Below are positions 45,062 through 55,067 of a stretch of DNA of 64,000 nt, one piece after another; within the stretch, counting starts at the first letter, position 1; each line of letters opens with the position of its first letter. Source of the DNA: Arcobacter sp. (lineage in GTDB: Bacteria; Acidobacteriota; Terriglobia; Bryobacterales; Bryobacteraceae); the NCBI GenBank assembly GCA_020723085.1, contig DYJN01000003.1, forward strand, positions 117,312 to 181,311, read 5' to 3'. The translations under genes and the position numbers were made by a program. The notes beneath the pieces are model-generated. The model saw only the letters and a list, made by a program, of their open reading frames with translations. It was not told the origin of the DNA and searched no databases.

Positions 45062-46298
45062 GGTCCGGCCCGCCGGCGCCGACGGCGGAAAGATCGGCGT
45101 CTTTTGTTTCTGGCAGCAGGAAGACAAGCGCGGCGGCGGTGATAAAGAAGCCGGAATTCACGGCCAACGCGGCGCCCACGCCATGGCGGTCCGCCAGTGC
45201 TCCCACCAGCACCGGCGCCAGCGCCGAGAGCCCGCGTCCGAAGTTGAAGGCGAACCCCTGCCCCGCGCCCCGCACCGCCGTCGGATACAGTTCGGCGAGC
45301 ATCGCGCCGAACAGCGAGAAATAGCCGGAGCCGAAAAACCCGACGAGCGGCCCCATCCAGAACAGCAGCGCCGGCCACCGGCGCGGCGCCATTCCATACA
45401 GCGGCACAAGCAGCGCCGCCGCCAGCACATAGAACGTGAAAGCCGGCCGTCTTCCCAGCCGGTCCGCCAGCGCGCCGAACCACAGATACCCGGCAAAGGC
45501 GCCCGCCTGCACCGCGAAGACAAACCCGCTGGTCCGGACCACCGTCATTCCCGCGCCGCCCTCGCCGGCGGGCAGAGACAGGAACCCCGGCAGCCACGTG
45601 AACAGTCCCCAATATGCGAACAGCACGCTGGTGGCAAGCGTTGTCGCCAGTATCGTAAAGCGCAGCAGCGGCGGCTGGAAGATCGCGTTCCAGGGCGCCC
45701 GCGCCCGCTGTTCCCGCCACACCTGCGGCTCTCCTACCTGACGCCGGACATACAGCGTCAGCAGCGCGGGCAGCACTCCAGCCAGAAACAGCGCGCGCCA
45801 CCCGAACCGCGGCAGGATCACCGCCGTCAGCCCCGCCGCCGCCATGTAGCCGAGCGCCCAGCCCGACTGCATGAAACTCGCGGCTTTCGCGCGGTGCCCG
45901 GCCGGCCACCACTCGGCCACCAGTGTCGCTCCCGCGGACCACTCGCCCCCAAGCCCCAGCCCCACGAGAGTCCGCCAGAAGATCAGTTCGCCCAGCCCGC
46001 GCGCCGTGGCAGTCCCGGCTGATGCCAGCGAGTACAGCAGGATGGTGCAGATCAGCGTGCGGCGGCGTCCGATGCGGTCGGAAAGGAAGCCCGCCGCCAC
46101 GCCGCCGGCGGCGCTCGCCAGCAGCGTGGCTGACGCCGCCAGCCCCGCCTGCGCGTTCGACCATCCGAACTCCGTGCGCAGCGTTCTCAGCGCGAAGACG
46201 TACAGCAGCACGTCCATCGCGTCGAGCAGGAAGCCCATTTGCGCCGCCCAGAGCGCCCGCCAGCGCGGCGCCGAGAATACGCCATCAAAGAATCGCAC
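45042..46298 (-). CDS. MFS transporter
   Basis: The 418-residue protein has 12 hydrophobic segments and the MFS signature between helices 2 and 3 (GFLSDRIGRRRTLI), with a related copy between helices 8 and 9 (ADRLGRRPAFT). The GEWSAG segment resembles the metabolite:H+ (aromatic acid, sialate, shikimate) symporter group. The start is a GTG at 46298; a TATACT lies nine bases upstream. It is the last gene of a minus-strand run after two ABC-type permeases. Confidence 0.85.
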   Translation of the reverse strand: MRFFDGVFSAPRWRALWAAQMGFLLDAMDVLLYVFALRTLRTEFGWSNAQAGLAASATLLASAAGGVAAGFLSDRIGRRRTLICTILLYSLASAGTATARGLGELIFWRTLVGLGLGGEWSAGATLVAEWWPAGHRAKAASFMQSGWALGYMAAAGLTAVILPRFGWRALFLAGVLPALLTLYVRRQVGEPQVWREQRARAPWNAIFQPPLLRFTILATTLATSVLFAYWGLFTWLPGFLSLPAGEGGAGMTVVRTSGFVFAVQAGAFAGYLWFGALADRLGRRPAFTFYVLAAALLVPLYGMAPRRWPALLFWMGPLVGFFGSGYFSLFGAMLAELYPTAVRGAGQGFAFNFGRGLSALAPVLVGALADRHGVGAALAVNSGFFITAAALVFLLPETKDADLSAVGAGGPDLNSPAR

Positions 46299-46322
46299 TG
46301 TGCGACGAGTATAGCGCCGCGC

Positions 46323-47582
46323 CTATTCGTAGTGCAGCGCTTCGATCGGGTCGAGCCGGGCGGCGCGCACCGCCGGCGCCAGCGCCGAGATCAGACCGAC
46401 GAGGAACAGCACCCCCATCGACACCGCCACCGGCTTCAGCCCCACCACGAGGCGGATGTCGCCCACGCCTGTCGTGTCCTCGAATGCCGGACCCAGGAAC
46501 GGCATCGACCCGATCAACGCCGTCGCCCCGTAGCCGAACAGCACGCCCAGCGCTCCTCCGGCGAGCACCACCAGCGCGGCTTCGCAGAGGAACTGCCGAA
46601 GAATCACGCCGCGCGGCGCGCCCAGCGCCTGCACGGCGCCGATCTCGCGCGTGCGCTCGAGCACCGACGCCAGCATGATGTTGGCCAGCCCCACGCCGCC
46701 GATGGCCAGCGTCAATGCGCCAATGAAGCCCAGCAGGAGCTTCACCGCCAGGCTCATCCCCGTGATGATGCTCATAAACTTCGAGAAGGCGAGAATCTCC
46801 ACGGCTTTCTCGTCGTTCGGGGAGAAGCGGTGCAGTTCCGCCAGCTTCGCCCGCACCATCCGGATGGCGCGCTCGCGCGAATCCGGCGTCGCCGGACGCC
46901 AGACGTAATACCGGGGATGCTGGATGTCGCCGAGCAGCGAAAACGTTTCGTAGGGGACGAAAATGCACTGGTTGTCGCGCCGGTTGTAATTCGAGATCTG
47001 AAGCTTGTTGTCCATCACGCCGATCACCGTGAACCGCAGCCCGTTCAGCGTGATCTCCTCGTTCACCGCCGGCGCTTCTCCGAAGACCTCCTTGGCCACC
47101 TCGTAGCCGAGCACCGCCACGCGGCGCCGCCGCAGCCGGTCGTCCTCGTTGATCCAGCGTCCGTCGGTGATCCTGATGTTGCGGATGATGCTGTATTCGG
47201 GCCACACCGCGCGGATGGTGGCCTCCTTTTCCTTGCCGCGGTATTGCAGCTTCAGCCCGTGGCGCATCATCTCCGGCGAGAGAAACTCCACCAGCGGCAC
47301 GCTCTCCTTGATCACCTGCGCGTGGCCGTATTGAAGCTCAATCTTCCGCCCCGTCCTCATGCCGCCCGCCTGAAGGCTCGTCTGCCCTCCGAACGTAATG
47401 ATCAGGTCCTGCCCCACGGCGGTGAACGCCTTCACCAGCGCGCGCTCGAAGCCCTCCCCGAAGCTCATCAGGATCACGAAACAGGCCACGCCCCACGCCA
47501 GGCTCACCGTCGTGAACAGCGTGCGGTGCCTGTAAAAGCGCAGCGCCGCGAGGCTCTCTCCAAAAATGAACCGCCAGCCCAT
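46323..47582 (-). CDS. MacB/FtsX-type ABC transporter permease
   Basis: The 419-residue protein has the MacB layout: an N-terminal membrane helix, a large periplasmic MacB-PCD domain (about residues 45-265) and three C-terminal FtsX helices. Typical segments are TIGGVGLANIMLASVLERTREIGAVQALGAPRG and VRAARLDPIEALHYE at the end. Such permeases work as mechanotransmitters in lipoprotein release or efflux. It starts three bases after the stop of a related permease, so the two probably form a heterodimer. No ATPase gene is adjacent. Confidence 0.88.
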   Translation of the reverse strand: MGWRFIFGESLAALRFYRHRTLFTTVSLAWGVACFVILMSFGEGFERALVKAFTAVGQDLIITFGGQTSLQAGGMRTGRKIELQYGHAQVIKESVPLVEFLSPEMMRHGLKLQYRGKEKEATIRAVWPEYSIIRNIRITDGRWINEDDRLRRRRVAVLGYEVAKEVFGEAPAVNEEITLNGLRFTVIGVMDNKLQISNYNRRDNQCIFVPYETFSLLGDIQHPRYYVWRPATPDSRERAIRMVRAKLAELHRFSPNDEKAVEILAFSKFMSIITGMSLAVKLLLGFIGALTLAIGGVGLANIMLASVLERTREIGAVQALGAPRGVILRQFLCEAALVVLAGGALGVLFGYGATALIGSMPFLGPAFEDTTGVGDIRLVVGLKPVAVSMGVLFLVGLISALAPAVRAARLDPIEALHYE

Positions 47583-47585
47583 TTG

Positions 47586-48929
47586 TCACCTCTCGTAGCG
47601 CAGCGCTTCCACCGGCGTCAGGCTGGCAGCGCGCCGCGCCGGCGGCAAAGCCGACGCCACCGCCACCGTGCCCAGCGCCAGCGCCGCCAGCGCAAGAGGC
47701 TTCCACTCGATGGGAAGCCCGGCGAACATGGGCGGCAGCGGCAGCGAGTTGACCGCGCCGGAGACGAGGAATGTGAGCGCCAGCCCCGCCGCTCCGCTCA
47801 GCACGGCCAGCAGCACGCCCTCGAGGAAGAAGTCCAGCAGGATTCGCCGCCGCGTCGCCCCCAGCGCTTTCTTCAGCCCGATTTCGTTGGTCCGCTCCGC
47901 CACGGCGATCATCATCGTGTTCATCACGCCGATGCCGCCCAGCGAAAGCGTGATCAGCGCCACCGCGCCCAGAAAGATCTCCGTGGCATTGAAAATGGCA
48001 TCGAACATCTGCGCGCTCTCAATGGAGTCGAAGATCCGCAGCGCGCCTTTGTCCGACGGTGAGAAGCCATGGGCGCGCCCAAGCACTTCGCGCACCTGCC
48101 GCTGCCCCTCTTCCCATTTCGAAATGTCCGCCGGACGGTACAGGAACCCGTACACCCGGCGCTCGGCGTACACCTGCCGGTCAGCGGGCAGATCCCGCAG
48201 CAGCGCAGTGTGCGGGATCAGGATCTTGTCGTTGTCCCATCCGTCATAGGAGCTGTTCTGCTCCTTCTCGCCCATCACGCCGATGACTTCGAACGGGTAG
48301 TTGTTGACGTAGATTCGCTCGCCGATGGGGCGCGCGTTCTGCTCGAAGAGCTGCTTGCGGACGCTGGCGCCGAGCACGGCGACGCGCCGCGCCTCGCGCA
48401 CGTCAGCTTCCGAGACGGGACGGCCGGTCTCCACGGGCAGATTGCGCAGCTTCAGGTACTCGGGGTTGACGCCCACGGTGAGGAACCGTCCCGCATTGGT
48501 GGCGCTGCGAGCCGGCACGTCCCACGTCTTGTGCTCCGGGGAGATGACGGCCACCGCCGGGCAGTTGGCGCGGATCAGCTCGATGTCCGTCTCCCGCAGC
48601 CGGATGGGGCGCCCCGCGCGCTGCCCGCCCGCCTGCTCCTCGGTGACGCCGCCGAAGACGAAAACGATGTTGTCGCCGATCTGCGACATGTTCTTGCGCT
48701 GCCCCTGCCGGAATCCGTCCGACAGCGACGACATCAGCACCAGCGAGGCGATGCCCCAGGCGATGCCGAACAGCGTGAGGAAACTGCGCAGCTTGTTCCG
48801 CCGGATGTTGGACAGCGTCTGCCGCAGCAGATCCACCGCCTGTTCGCCCGCGTGCATGCGGCGTCTGGGAGCGGTGAACGGGATGCGCGCGCTCATCACG
48901 GCGGGCCGGGGTTCGGCAATGCTGCTCAT
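47586..48929 (-). CDS. MacB/FtsX-type ABC transporter permease
   Basis: The 447-residue protein has a cytoplasmic N-terminal extension, a first membrane helix (RSFLTLFGIAWGIASLVLMSSL), a periplasmic MacB-PCD domain and three C-terminal FtsX helices ending in ASLTPVEALRYER. The helix-loop signature GGIGVMNTMMIAVAERTNEIGLKKALGATRR is typical. It is paired with the next gene, three bases downstream. I chose the ATG at 48929 because upstream in-frame codons show no homology. The matching ATPase and periplasmic adaptor must lie elsewhere. Confidence 0.88.
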   Translation of the reverse strand: MSSIAEPRPAVMSARIPFTAPRRRMHAGEQAVDLLRQTLSNIRRNKLRSFLTLFGIAWGIASLVLMSSLSDGFRQGQRKNMSQIGDNIVFVFGGVTEEQAGGQRAGRPIRLRETDIELIRANCPAVAVISPEHKTWDVPARSATNAGRFLTVGVNPEYLKLRNLPVETGRPVSEADVREARRVAVLGASVRKQLFEQNARPIGERIYVNNYPFEVIGVMGEKEQNSSYDGWDNDKILIPHTALLRDLPADRQVYAERRVYGFLYRPADISKWEEGQRQVREVLGRAHGFSPSDKGALRIFDSIESAQMFDAIFNATEIFLGAVALITLSLGGIGVMNTMMIAVAERTNEIGLKKALGATRRRILLDFFLEGVLLAVLSGAAGLALTFLVSGAVNSLPLPPMFAGLPIEWKPLALAALALGTVAVASALPPARRAASLTPVEALRYER

Positions 48930-49023
48930 GGGCCTTCCTGAAATACAAGTACGGGCCTTGCCCGCCAGGGTTCCGTCCTTGTTACACACCTCGCGCCCAA
49001 CCCGCTTTGGCACAATAGGGGCC

Positions 49024-50007
<984 letters not shown>

Positions 50008-50008
50008 G

Positions 50009-50030
50009 AAAGGCCCCTTTCGGGGCCTCG
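50009..50030 (+). terminator. Hairpin after the deacetylase gene
   Basis: A perfect 7-bp stem (AGGCCCC with GGGGCCT) with a four-base loop lies two bases after the stop codon. It is followed by CGAAATT, not a full T-tract. Confidence 0.5.
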
Positions 50031-50035
50031 AAATT

Positions 50036-50080
50036 GGGGGGAGCGGGAGGGGGGCGGATGGGGGAAATCCCTCCCGCTCC
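50036..50080 (+). other. G-quadruplex-capable sequence overlapping a 12-bp hairpin
   Basis: Four G-runs of at least three bases (50036-50041, 50045-50047, 50049-50054, 50060-50064) are separated by short loops, fitting the G3+N1-7 quadruplex rule. The first part (50040-50051) also pairs perfectly with 50069-50080 as a 12-bp stem, so the two structures exclude each other. Confidence 0.5.
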
Positions 50081-50295
50081 TGGCGGGTGGTGGAGCCTTT
50101 ACTATAACAAGTTCTCGTCTGAATGTAAAGAGGGGGTCAATTTTTTCTTGCCTGCCCCCCTCCCGCCCCCGCCGCAGCCCGTCTCCAGTCACCACCTTAA
50201 CCCGCCCGACACCGCCCCGCCATCCCACGCCGGGTTCCGCCCATCCGCTAGACTCAATACGAGCGCCGCGCCCCGATTGCGGGGCGGAACGCCGT
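50081..50295 (+). other. Upstream region of the glycosyltransferase gene
   Basis: A TACTATAAC segment (50100-50108) could hold a -10 element. From about 50147 to 50235 the plus strand is rich in C and poor in G, the composition of a Rho-utilisation site or an unstructured leader. No coding sequence or clear ribosome binding site is visible before the ATG at 50296. Confidence 0.35.
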
Positions 50296-51606
50296 ATGTC
50301 CCTGTTTCCCCACCTCGAGCGGCTCCGGGAGACCATCCGCCCGTTCTATCTCCGCCACGTTTACTTCCCCATCCGGCCCTCCCGCCGCCCGCCTGAGTTC
50401 GTCCGCTGCTGGCGGATCCCTCATGAATTCCAGCACGGACCGCGCCATCTGAAGATCCCCCCGCCCCAGCCCGCCGCGGCGGACGTCCTGTTCCTCCCCA
50501 TGACGGACTGGCACCACCGCCTCCAGCGCAGCCAGCGTCTCGCCATCGCCCTGGCGGAGATGGGGCGGCGGTGCTTCCTCCTCAATCCCCATCTCGGCCG
50601 CGAGTACCCGGCTGCCCCCTGGCGGCGCCGTCCGCCCGCTTTGGGGCAACTCGGCGAGCGGATCTTTGAAATCCACGCTCCCCTCCCCTCCGAGCCTGTC
50701 TTCCACCATCGCCTGCTCGATCCCGCGGAATCGCGCGCCATGGCGGACGCCATCCAATGGGCCCTTGAACGGGCAGGCACGCAGAGCCTTGACATCGTCT
50801 TCGCCCTGCCTGCATGGAAGGACTGCGCCCTGGATCTCAGCCGCCGCTGGCGCGCACCGCTCCTCTATGACTGCCACGACTGGCTGCCCGGTTTCCCCAA
50901 CATGGCGCCCGCCATTGCCGCGGCGGAGCCGGAAGCGCTGAGATGCGCCGGCATCGCCCTCTTTTCCGCTTCCTCCCTGATGGCCAGATTCAGCGAGTCT
51001 CTGCCCGAACTTGCCGCGCATTCCTTCCTGCTGCGCAACGGCGTGCCCGACTGGCCTCCGGCGCCCCCGCGCCGCCCCTCTGCGCCTGTCGCCGGCTACA
51101 TTGGGGCGCTGGAGGACTGGTTCTGGACGGACGCCGTGGCGGAAGCCGCGCGCGCCCTGCCTGGAGTCCGCTTTCTCCTTGCCGGACACGCCGCCCCGGC
51201 TGTGCGCCACGCTTTGTCCGGTCTCCCCAACGTAGAGTTTGTGGGAGAAATTCCGCCTGAGCGGGCGCCGGCGCTGCTGGAGCGGTTCCGCATCGGACTT
51301 ATCCCGTTCCAGGGCATTCTTGGGCCGTACACAGACCCGCTGAAGATCTACGAGTACTTCCACCACGGGCTTCCCGTTGTCACGAGCCCTCTGGCCGAAC
51401 TGGACCGCTTTGGCCCGCTCGTCCGCCAGGAGGCCACGCCCGCCGGGTTCGCTCGAGCCGTCCGGGAGGCCTTGGAGGAGGACAACGAGGAGCTGGAGGA
51501 AGTCCGCCGTGCCGAAGCCCGCGCCGCCACCTGGAGCCGGCGCGCCGCGCGGCTCCACGAGATTCTCATTCAGGCCCGGCGGCAGCTCGGGCTTGCAGGC
51601 GCCTGA
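50296..51606 (+). CDS. Glycosyltransferase, GT-B fold
   Basis: The 436-residue protein has a GT-B layout. The N-terminal half contains DVLFLPMTDWHHRLQRSQRLAIALAEMGRRCFLLNP and DCHDWLPGF. The C-terminal half has the donor-binding region VAGYIGALEDWFW, VEFVGEIPPERAPALLERFRIGLIPF and DPLKIYEYFHHGLPVV. These match family 1/4 transferases of cell-surface polysaccharides. Acceptor and donor are unknown. It stands alone rather than in a polysaccharide cluster, and converges on the aminotransferase gene with three bases between stops. Confidence 0.82.
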   Translation: MSLFPHLERLRETIRPFYLRHVYFPIRPSRRPPEFVRCWRIPHEFQHGPRHLKIPPPQPAAADVLFLPMTDWHHRLQRSQRLAIALAEMGRRCFLLNPHLGREYPAAPWRRRPPALGQLGERIFEIHAPLPSEPVFHHRLLDPAESRAMADAIQWALERAGTQSLDIVFALPAWKDCALDLSRRWRAPLLYDCHDWLPGFPNMAPAIAAAEPEALRCAGIALFSASSLMARFSESLPELAAHSFLLRNGVPDWPPAPPRRPSAPVAGYIGALEDWFWTDAVAEAARALPGVRFLLAGHAAPAVRHALSGLPNVEFVGEIPPERAPALLERFRIGLIPFQGILGPYTDPLKIYEYFHHGLPVVTSPLAELDRFGPLVRQEATPAGFARAVREALEEDNEELEEVRRAEARAATWSRRAARLHEILIQARRQLGLAGA

Positions 51607-51609
51607 CGG

Positions 51610-52737
51610 TCAGGCTCTCCCGCCCGCCGCCGCGCTCAGCGCCTCGCGCAACGCCTCCAGAAGCAGGTCCACGTTCTCCCCGGTTGACCCGTAGCCCATG
51701 GTGCCGATGCGGAACACCTTGCCCGCCAGCGGTCCGAAGCCGCCCGCGATCTCGATTCCCCGCACCTCCATGAGATGGCGGCGCACGGCGGCGTCATCCA
51801 CGCCCTCCGGGACCACCGGCGTGTTCAGCGTCCACAGCCGTTCCCCTTCGGCCACGTGCATGCGGATGCCCATTTCCGCCAGGCCGGCCACGAAACGCTC
51901 ATGGTTGCGGCGGTGCCGCTCCCAGCGGCTTTCCAGTCCCTCTTCCTCGATAATGGCCAGCGCCTCGCGCAGGGCGTAGAACATGGAAATCGGCGCCGTG
52001 TGGTGATAACGGTGGGCGCTTTCGTAGTAATCGAGCAATAATTTCAGATCCAGATACCAGCTCGCGGGCGGAGATTTCCGCTGCCGGAGAAATTCCACGG
52101 CGCGCGGCGAACAGGTGATCGGCGCCAGGCCGGGAGGCGCGCCCAGCGCCTTCTGCGTGCCGCTGTAGGCGATGTCGATGCCCGTTTCATCCACCCGCAC
52201 GGGCATTCCGCCCAGGCTGGTGACGCAGTCGGCGATCACGAGAGCCCCAACTTCGTGGGCGGCGCGGCAGATGGCGCCGCCGGGCTGGTGCGCGCCCGTG
52301 CTCGTCTCGGCGTGCACATACGCTGCCACCTGCGGGCGGACCGCATGGAGGAACTCCCGGGCTTCCGCATCCGTGAAGGTCCTGCCCCAGGGCTTTTCCA
52401 GCCGCTGCACGGCGCCGCCGTGGCGGCGCGCCATCTCCGTGATCCTGTCGCTGAAATAGCCGTTGGCGAAGATGGCCACAGTCGAGCCGGGCGTGACGAA
52501 ATTTGCGACCGCGCACTCCATGCCGGCGCTGCCGGTGCCGGAAATCACCATGGTAAAGTCGTTTTTCGTGCCGAAACACGCGTTCAGTCCCGCGCGGATT
52601 TCCTCGTTTACCTGGAAGAAATACGGGTCGAGATGGCCGACAATGGGCCGGCTCATCGCTTCATAAATTCGGGGATGCACGGGTGACGGCCCGGGTCCGA
52701 ACAGCAGGCGCGCCGGAGGTTGGACAGCGACAGGCAT
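51610..52737 (-). CDS. Class V aminotransferase, alanine-glyoxylate/serine-pyruvate type
   Basis: The 375-residue PLP enzyme belongs to the small-molecule class V aminotransferases that use alanine, serine or phosphonate donors with glyoxylate or pyruvate. It starts LLFGPGPSPVHPRIYEAMSRPIVGHLDP. The PLP pocket includes GTGSAGMECAVANF and IADCVTSLGGMPV, and the Schiff-base lysine is in SGTQKALGAPPG. The C-terminal MGYGSTGENVDLLLEALR is conserved. The ATG at 52737 is preceded by TACACT six bases upstream and no ribosome binding site. It diverges from hrpB across only 15 bp. Confidence 0.9.
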   Translation of the reverse strand: MPVAVQPPARLLFGPGPSPVHPRIYEAMSRPIVGHLDPYFFQVNEEIRAGLNACFGTKNDFTMVISGTGSAGMECAVANFVTPGSTVAIFANGYFSDRITEMARRHGGAVQRLEKPWGRTFTDAEAREFLHAVRPQVAAYVHAETSTGAHQPGGAICRAAHEVGALVIADCVTSLGGMPVRVDETGIDIAYSGTQKALGAPPGLAPITCSPRAVEFLRQRKSPPASWYLDLKLLLDYYESAHRYHHTAPISMFYALREALAIIEEEGLESRWERHRRNHERFVAGLAEMGIRMHVAEGERLWTLNTPVVPEGVDDAAVRRHLMEVRGIEIAGGFGPLAGKVFRIGTMGYGSTGENVDLLLEALREALSAAAGGRA

Positions 52738-52740
52738 AGC

Positions 52741-52749
52741 TACAGTGTA
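52741..52749. promoter_or_regulatory. Mirrored -10 elements between aminotransferase and hrpB
   Basis: TACAGTGTA contains TACAGT toward hrpB (six bases before its GTG) and TACACT toward the aminotransferase (six bases before its ATG). Both transcripts would start at or next to the start codon. Confidence 0.45.
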
Positions 52750-52752
52750 TAT

Positions 52753-55026
52753 GTGGAGCGGCTTCCCGTCGACGCAATCCTCGAGGACGTGCGCTCGGCT
52801 CTGACCGGGGCGCCAAACGCCGTGCTGGAGGCGCCGCCCGGCGCCGGCAAGACCACCCGCGTGCCCCCGGCGATTCTGGATCTGTTCCCCGGACAGGTGC
52901 TCGTCCTCGAGCCCCGCCGCCTCGCGGCGCGCCTGGCGGCGCAACGCGCCGCATTCGAGCGGGGCGAGGCGGCAGGCGGGACCATCGGCTGGCAGGTCCG
53001 CTTCCAGAAAGCGGCGGGACCGCGCACCCGGCTCCTGTATCTTACTGAAGGGCTGCTGGCGCGGCGGCTCCTGTCCGATCCCCGGCTGGCAGGTGTCAGC
53101 GCCGTCGTGCTCGACGAGTTCCACGAGCGCCATCTGGAAGGCGACCTGGCGCTCGCCCTGCTGAGGCGGTTGCAGGAGACCTGCCGCCCGGATCTGCGGC
53201 TCCTCGTGATGTCCGCCACGCTCGACGGCGCCTCAGTCTCCGGGTTCTTGGACCAGTGCCCCGTGCTGCGGAGCGGGGGACGTCTGTTTCCGCTCGACCT
53301 GCGCTACACGCCGCATTCCCCGCAGCCGCTCGAAGAGCTTGTCGTCGAGGCGGTGGAGCGAAGCTGCGCGGAACTCGAAGGCGACATCCTGGTGTTCCTG
53401 CCCGGCGCGGCGGAGATCCGGCGCTGTGCGGAAGCGCTCCTGCGGCGCCGCATCGCGGGCGGGACGGAGATCGTTCCGCTTCATGGCGACCTGCCGCCTG
53501 AAGAGCAGGACCGCGCCGTGGCGCCCTCGCCCCGCAGGCGCATCGTGCTTTCCACCAACATCGCCGAGTCGAGCGTCACCATCCCCGGAGTGCGGATCGT
53601 GGTGGACTCCGGTCTGGCCCGGATCCCGTCGGATTCGCCGTGGAGCGGGCTGCCCCGGCTCGAAGTGAAGCGCGTGAGCCGCGCTTCCGCGGTGCAGCGG
53701 GCAGGGCGGGCGGCGCGCACGGCGCCGGGACTTGCCGTGCGCCTGTATTGCCAGGAGGATTTCCTGCGCCGTCCGGAGCATGAAACGCCCGAAATCCTGA
53801 GAAGGGAGCTGTCGCAGGTGTGCCTGCACCTGCACGCCGCGGGCGTGGCGGATCCCGGCGAACTGAAATGGCTCTCTCCCCCTCCCGCCGAGGCGTTGGG
53901 CGCAGCGGAGGAGCTGCTGCGCCGGCTAGGCGCGCTCGACGCCCGGGGCAGGCTGACGGAGTTCGGGCGGCGGCTGGCGCAATTGCCGCTGCACCCGCGG
54001 CTGGCGGCGCTCGTCGAGCGCGGCGGCGCGCCGGCGTGCCGTCTGGCAGCCGGGTTGTCCGCAGCGCATCCGGCTCAGGCGGCGCAGATCGAAAAGCAGC
54101 TGCGCGGGCTGGCGCCGCAGCGCGCCTCCGCGCCGCTGGAAGAGTGCGTGCTGCGCGCCTTCCCGGACCGCGTGGCGCGGCGCCGGCGAGGTCAGGAGTT
54201 GCTGCTTTCGAATGGCTCGTCCGCGCTGCTGGCGCGCGGGGCGGGCGTGGAAACAGCGGAGTTCCTGGTGGCGCTGGAAACCGAAGAGCGCCCGGAGCGC
54301 GGGCTGCCCGTGGTCCGCAGCGCCGTGGCTGTCGAACCGGAACTGCTGCTGGACGTGTTCCCGGAGCGGATGCGGGAAGAGACGCGGCTGGAGTGGAACC
54401 GCGAATCGGAACGCGTGGAAGAGGTCTCGCGGCTGCTGTACGACGGTCTCGTTGTGGAGGAATCCCGGCGGCACGAGCCGGATCTCGATGAAGCCGCGGC
54501 GATGCTGGCGCGCAAGGCCGTGGAAGCCGGCCTGGAGAGGTTCGCCGGAGAGGAGGAATGGCGGCGGCTGCGCAACCGGATCCGCTTCGCCGGACTGCCG
54601 GAGCCGGATCCGGAGCGGGTGCTGCGGCGCCTGAGCACAGGATTGCGGTCGTTCGACGAGCTGCGGCGCGCCGCTGCCGCAGGCGGCTTTGAAGCAGCCG
54701 TGCGGGCGGAGTTGGGGGAACGGGCTGCGCGGCTGGACCGGCTGGCGCCCGAATTCCTGACGCTGCCCGGCGGGAGGCGGGCGCGGATTCACTATCCGGA
54801 TGGCGCCACGCCTTACGTGGCGTCCCGGCTGCAGGACTTTTTCGGCATGATGGAGACTCCGCGCGTGGGTCCGGAGGGCGCGCCGCTGGTCGTGCAATTG
54901 CTCGCGCCCAATCAGCGTCCGGTTCAGGTCACGCAGGATCTGAAGGGCTTCTGGGAGAGGCTTTATCCCCGGGTGCGCCGCGAGCTGATGCGCCGCTATC
55001 CGAAACACGCGTGGCCGGAATTGTGA
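52753..55026 (+). CDS. hrpB: ATP-dependent helicase HrpB
   Basis: The 757-residue DEAH/RHA-type helicase has Walker A EAPPGAGKTTRVP, motif II DEFHER, motif III MSATLD, motif V STNIAESSVTIPGV and motif VI QRAGRAARTAPG. The C-terminal HrpB-specific domain ends with YVASRLQDFFGMMETPRV and KGFWERLYPRVRRELMRRYPKHAWPE, the diagnostic HrpB tail. The cellular role is poorly defined; RNA-related functions are suspected. I chose the GTG at 52753 (VERLPVDAIL) because homology begins there; upstream in-frame codons run into the aminotransferase gene. Confidence 0.92.
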   Translation: MERLPVDAILEDVRSALTGAPNAVLEAPPGAGKTTRVPPAILDLFPGQVLVLEPRRLAARLAAQRAAFERGEAAGGTIGWQVRFQKAAGPRTRLLYLTEGLLARRLLSDPRLAGVSAVVLDEFHERHLEGDLALALLRRLQETCRPDLRLLVMSATLDGASVSGFLDQCPVLRSGGRLFPLDLRYTPHSPQPLEELVVEAVERSCAELEGDILVFLPGAAEIRRCAEALLRRRIAGGTEIVPLHGDLPPEEQDRAVAPSPRRRIVLSTNIAESSVTIPGVRIVVDSGLARIPSDSPWSGLPRLEVKRVSRASAVQRAGRAARTAPGLAVRLYCQEDFLRRPEHETPEILRRELSQVCLHLHAAGVADPGELKWLSPPPAEALGAAEELLRRLGALDARGRLTEFGRRLAQLPLHPRLAALVERGGAPACRLAAGLSAAHPAQAAQIEKQLRGLAPQRASAPLEECVLRAFPDRVARRRRGQELLLSNGSSALLARGAGVETAEFLVALETEERPERGLPVVRSAVAVEPELLLDVFPERMREETRLEWNRESERVEEVSRLLYDGLVVEESRRHEPDLDEAAAMLARKAVEAGLERFAGEEEWRRLRNRIRFAGLPEPDPERVLRRLSTGLRSFDELRRAAAAGGFEAAVRAELGERAARLDRLAPEFLTLPGGRRARIHYPDGATPYVASRLQDFFGMMETPRVGPEGAPLVVQLLAPNQRPVQVTQDLKGFWERLYPRVRRELMRRYPKHAWPEL

Positions 55027-55067
55027 ACCGCCCGCGCGCGCTTTGCTACACTCCGGTAGGCTGAGCG

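Noticed and set aside
49008..49022. Sigma-54 promoter before the HDAC gene (TGGCAC with GC ten bases after GG)
   Set aside because: The -12 half reads GGGC rather than TTGC, and the transcript would begin inside the coding sequence.
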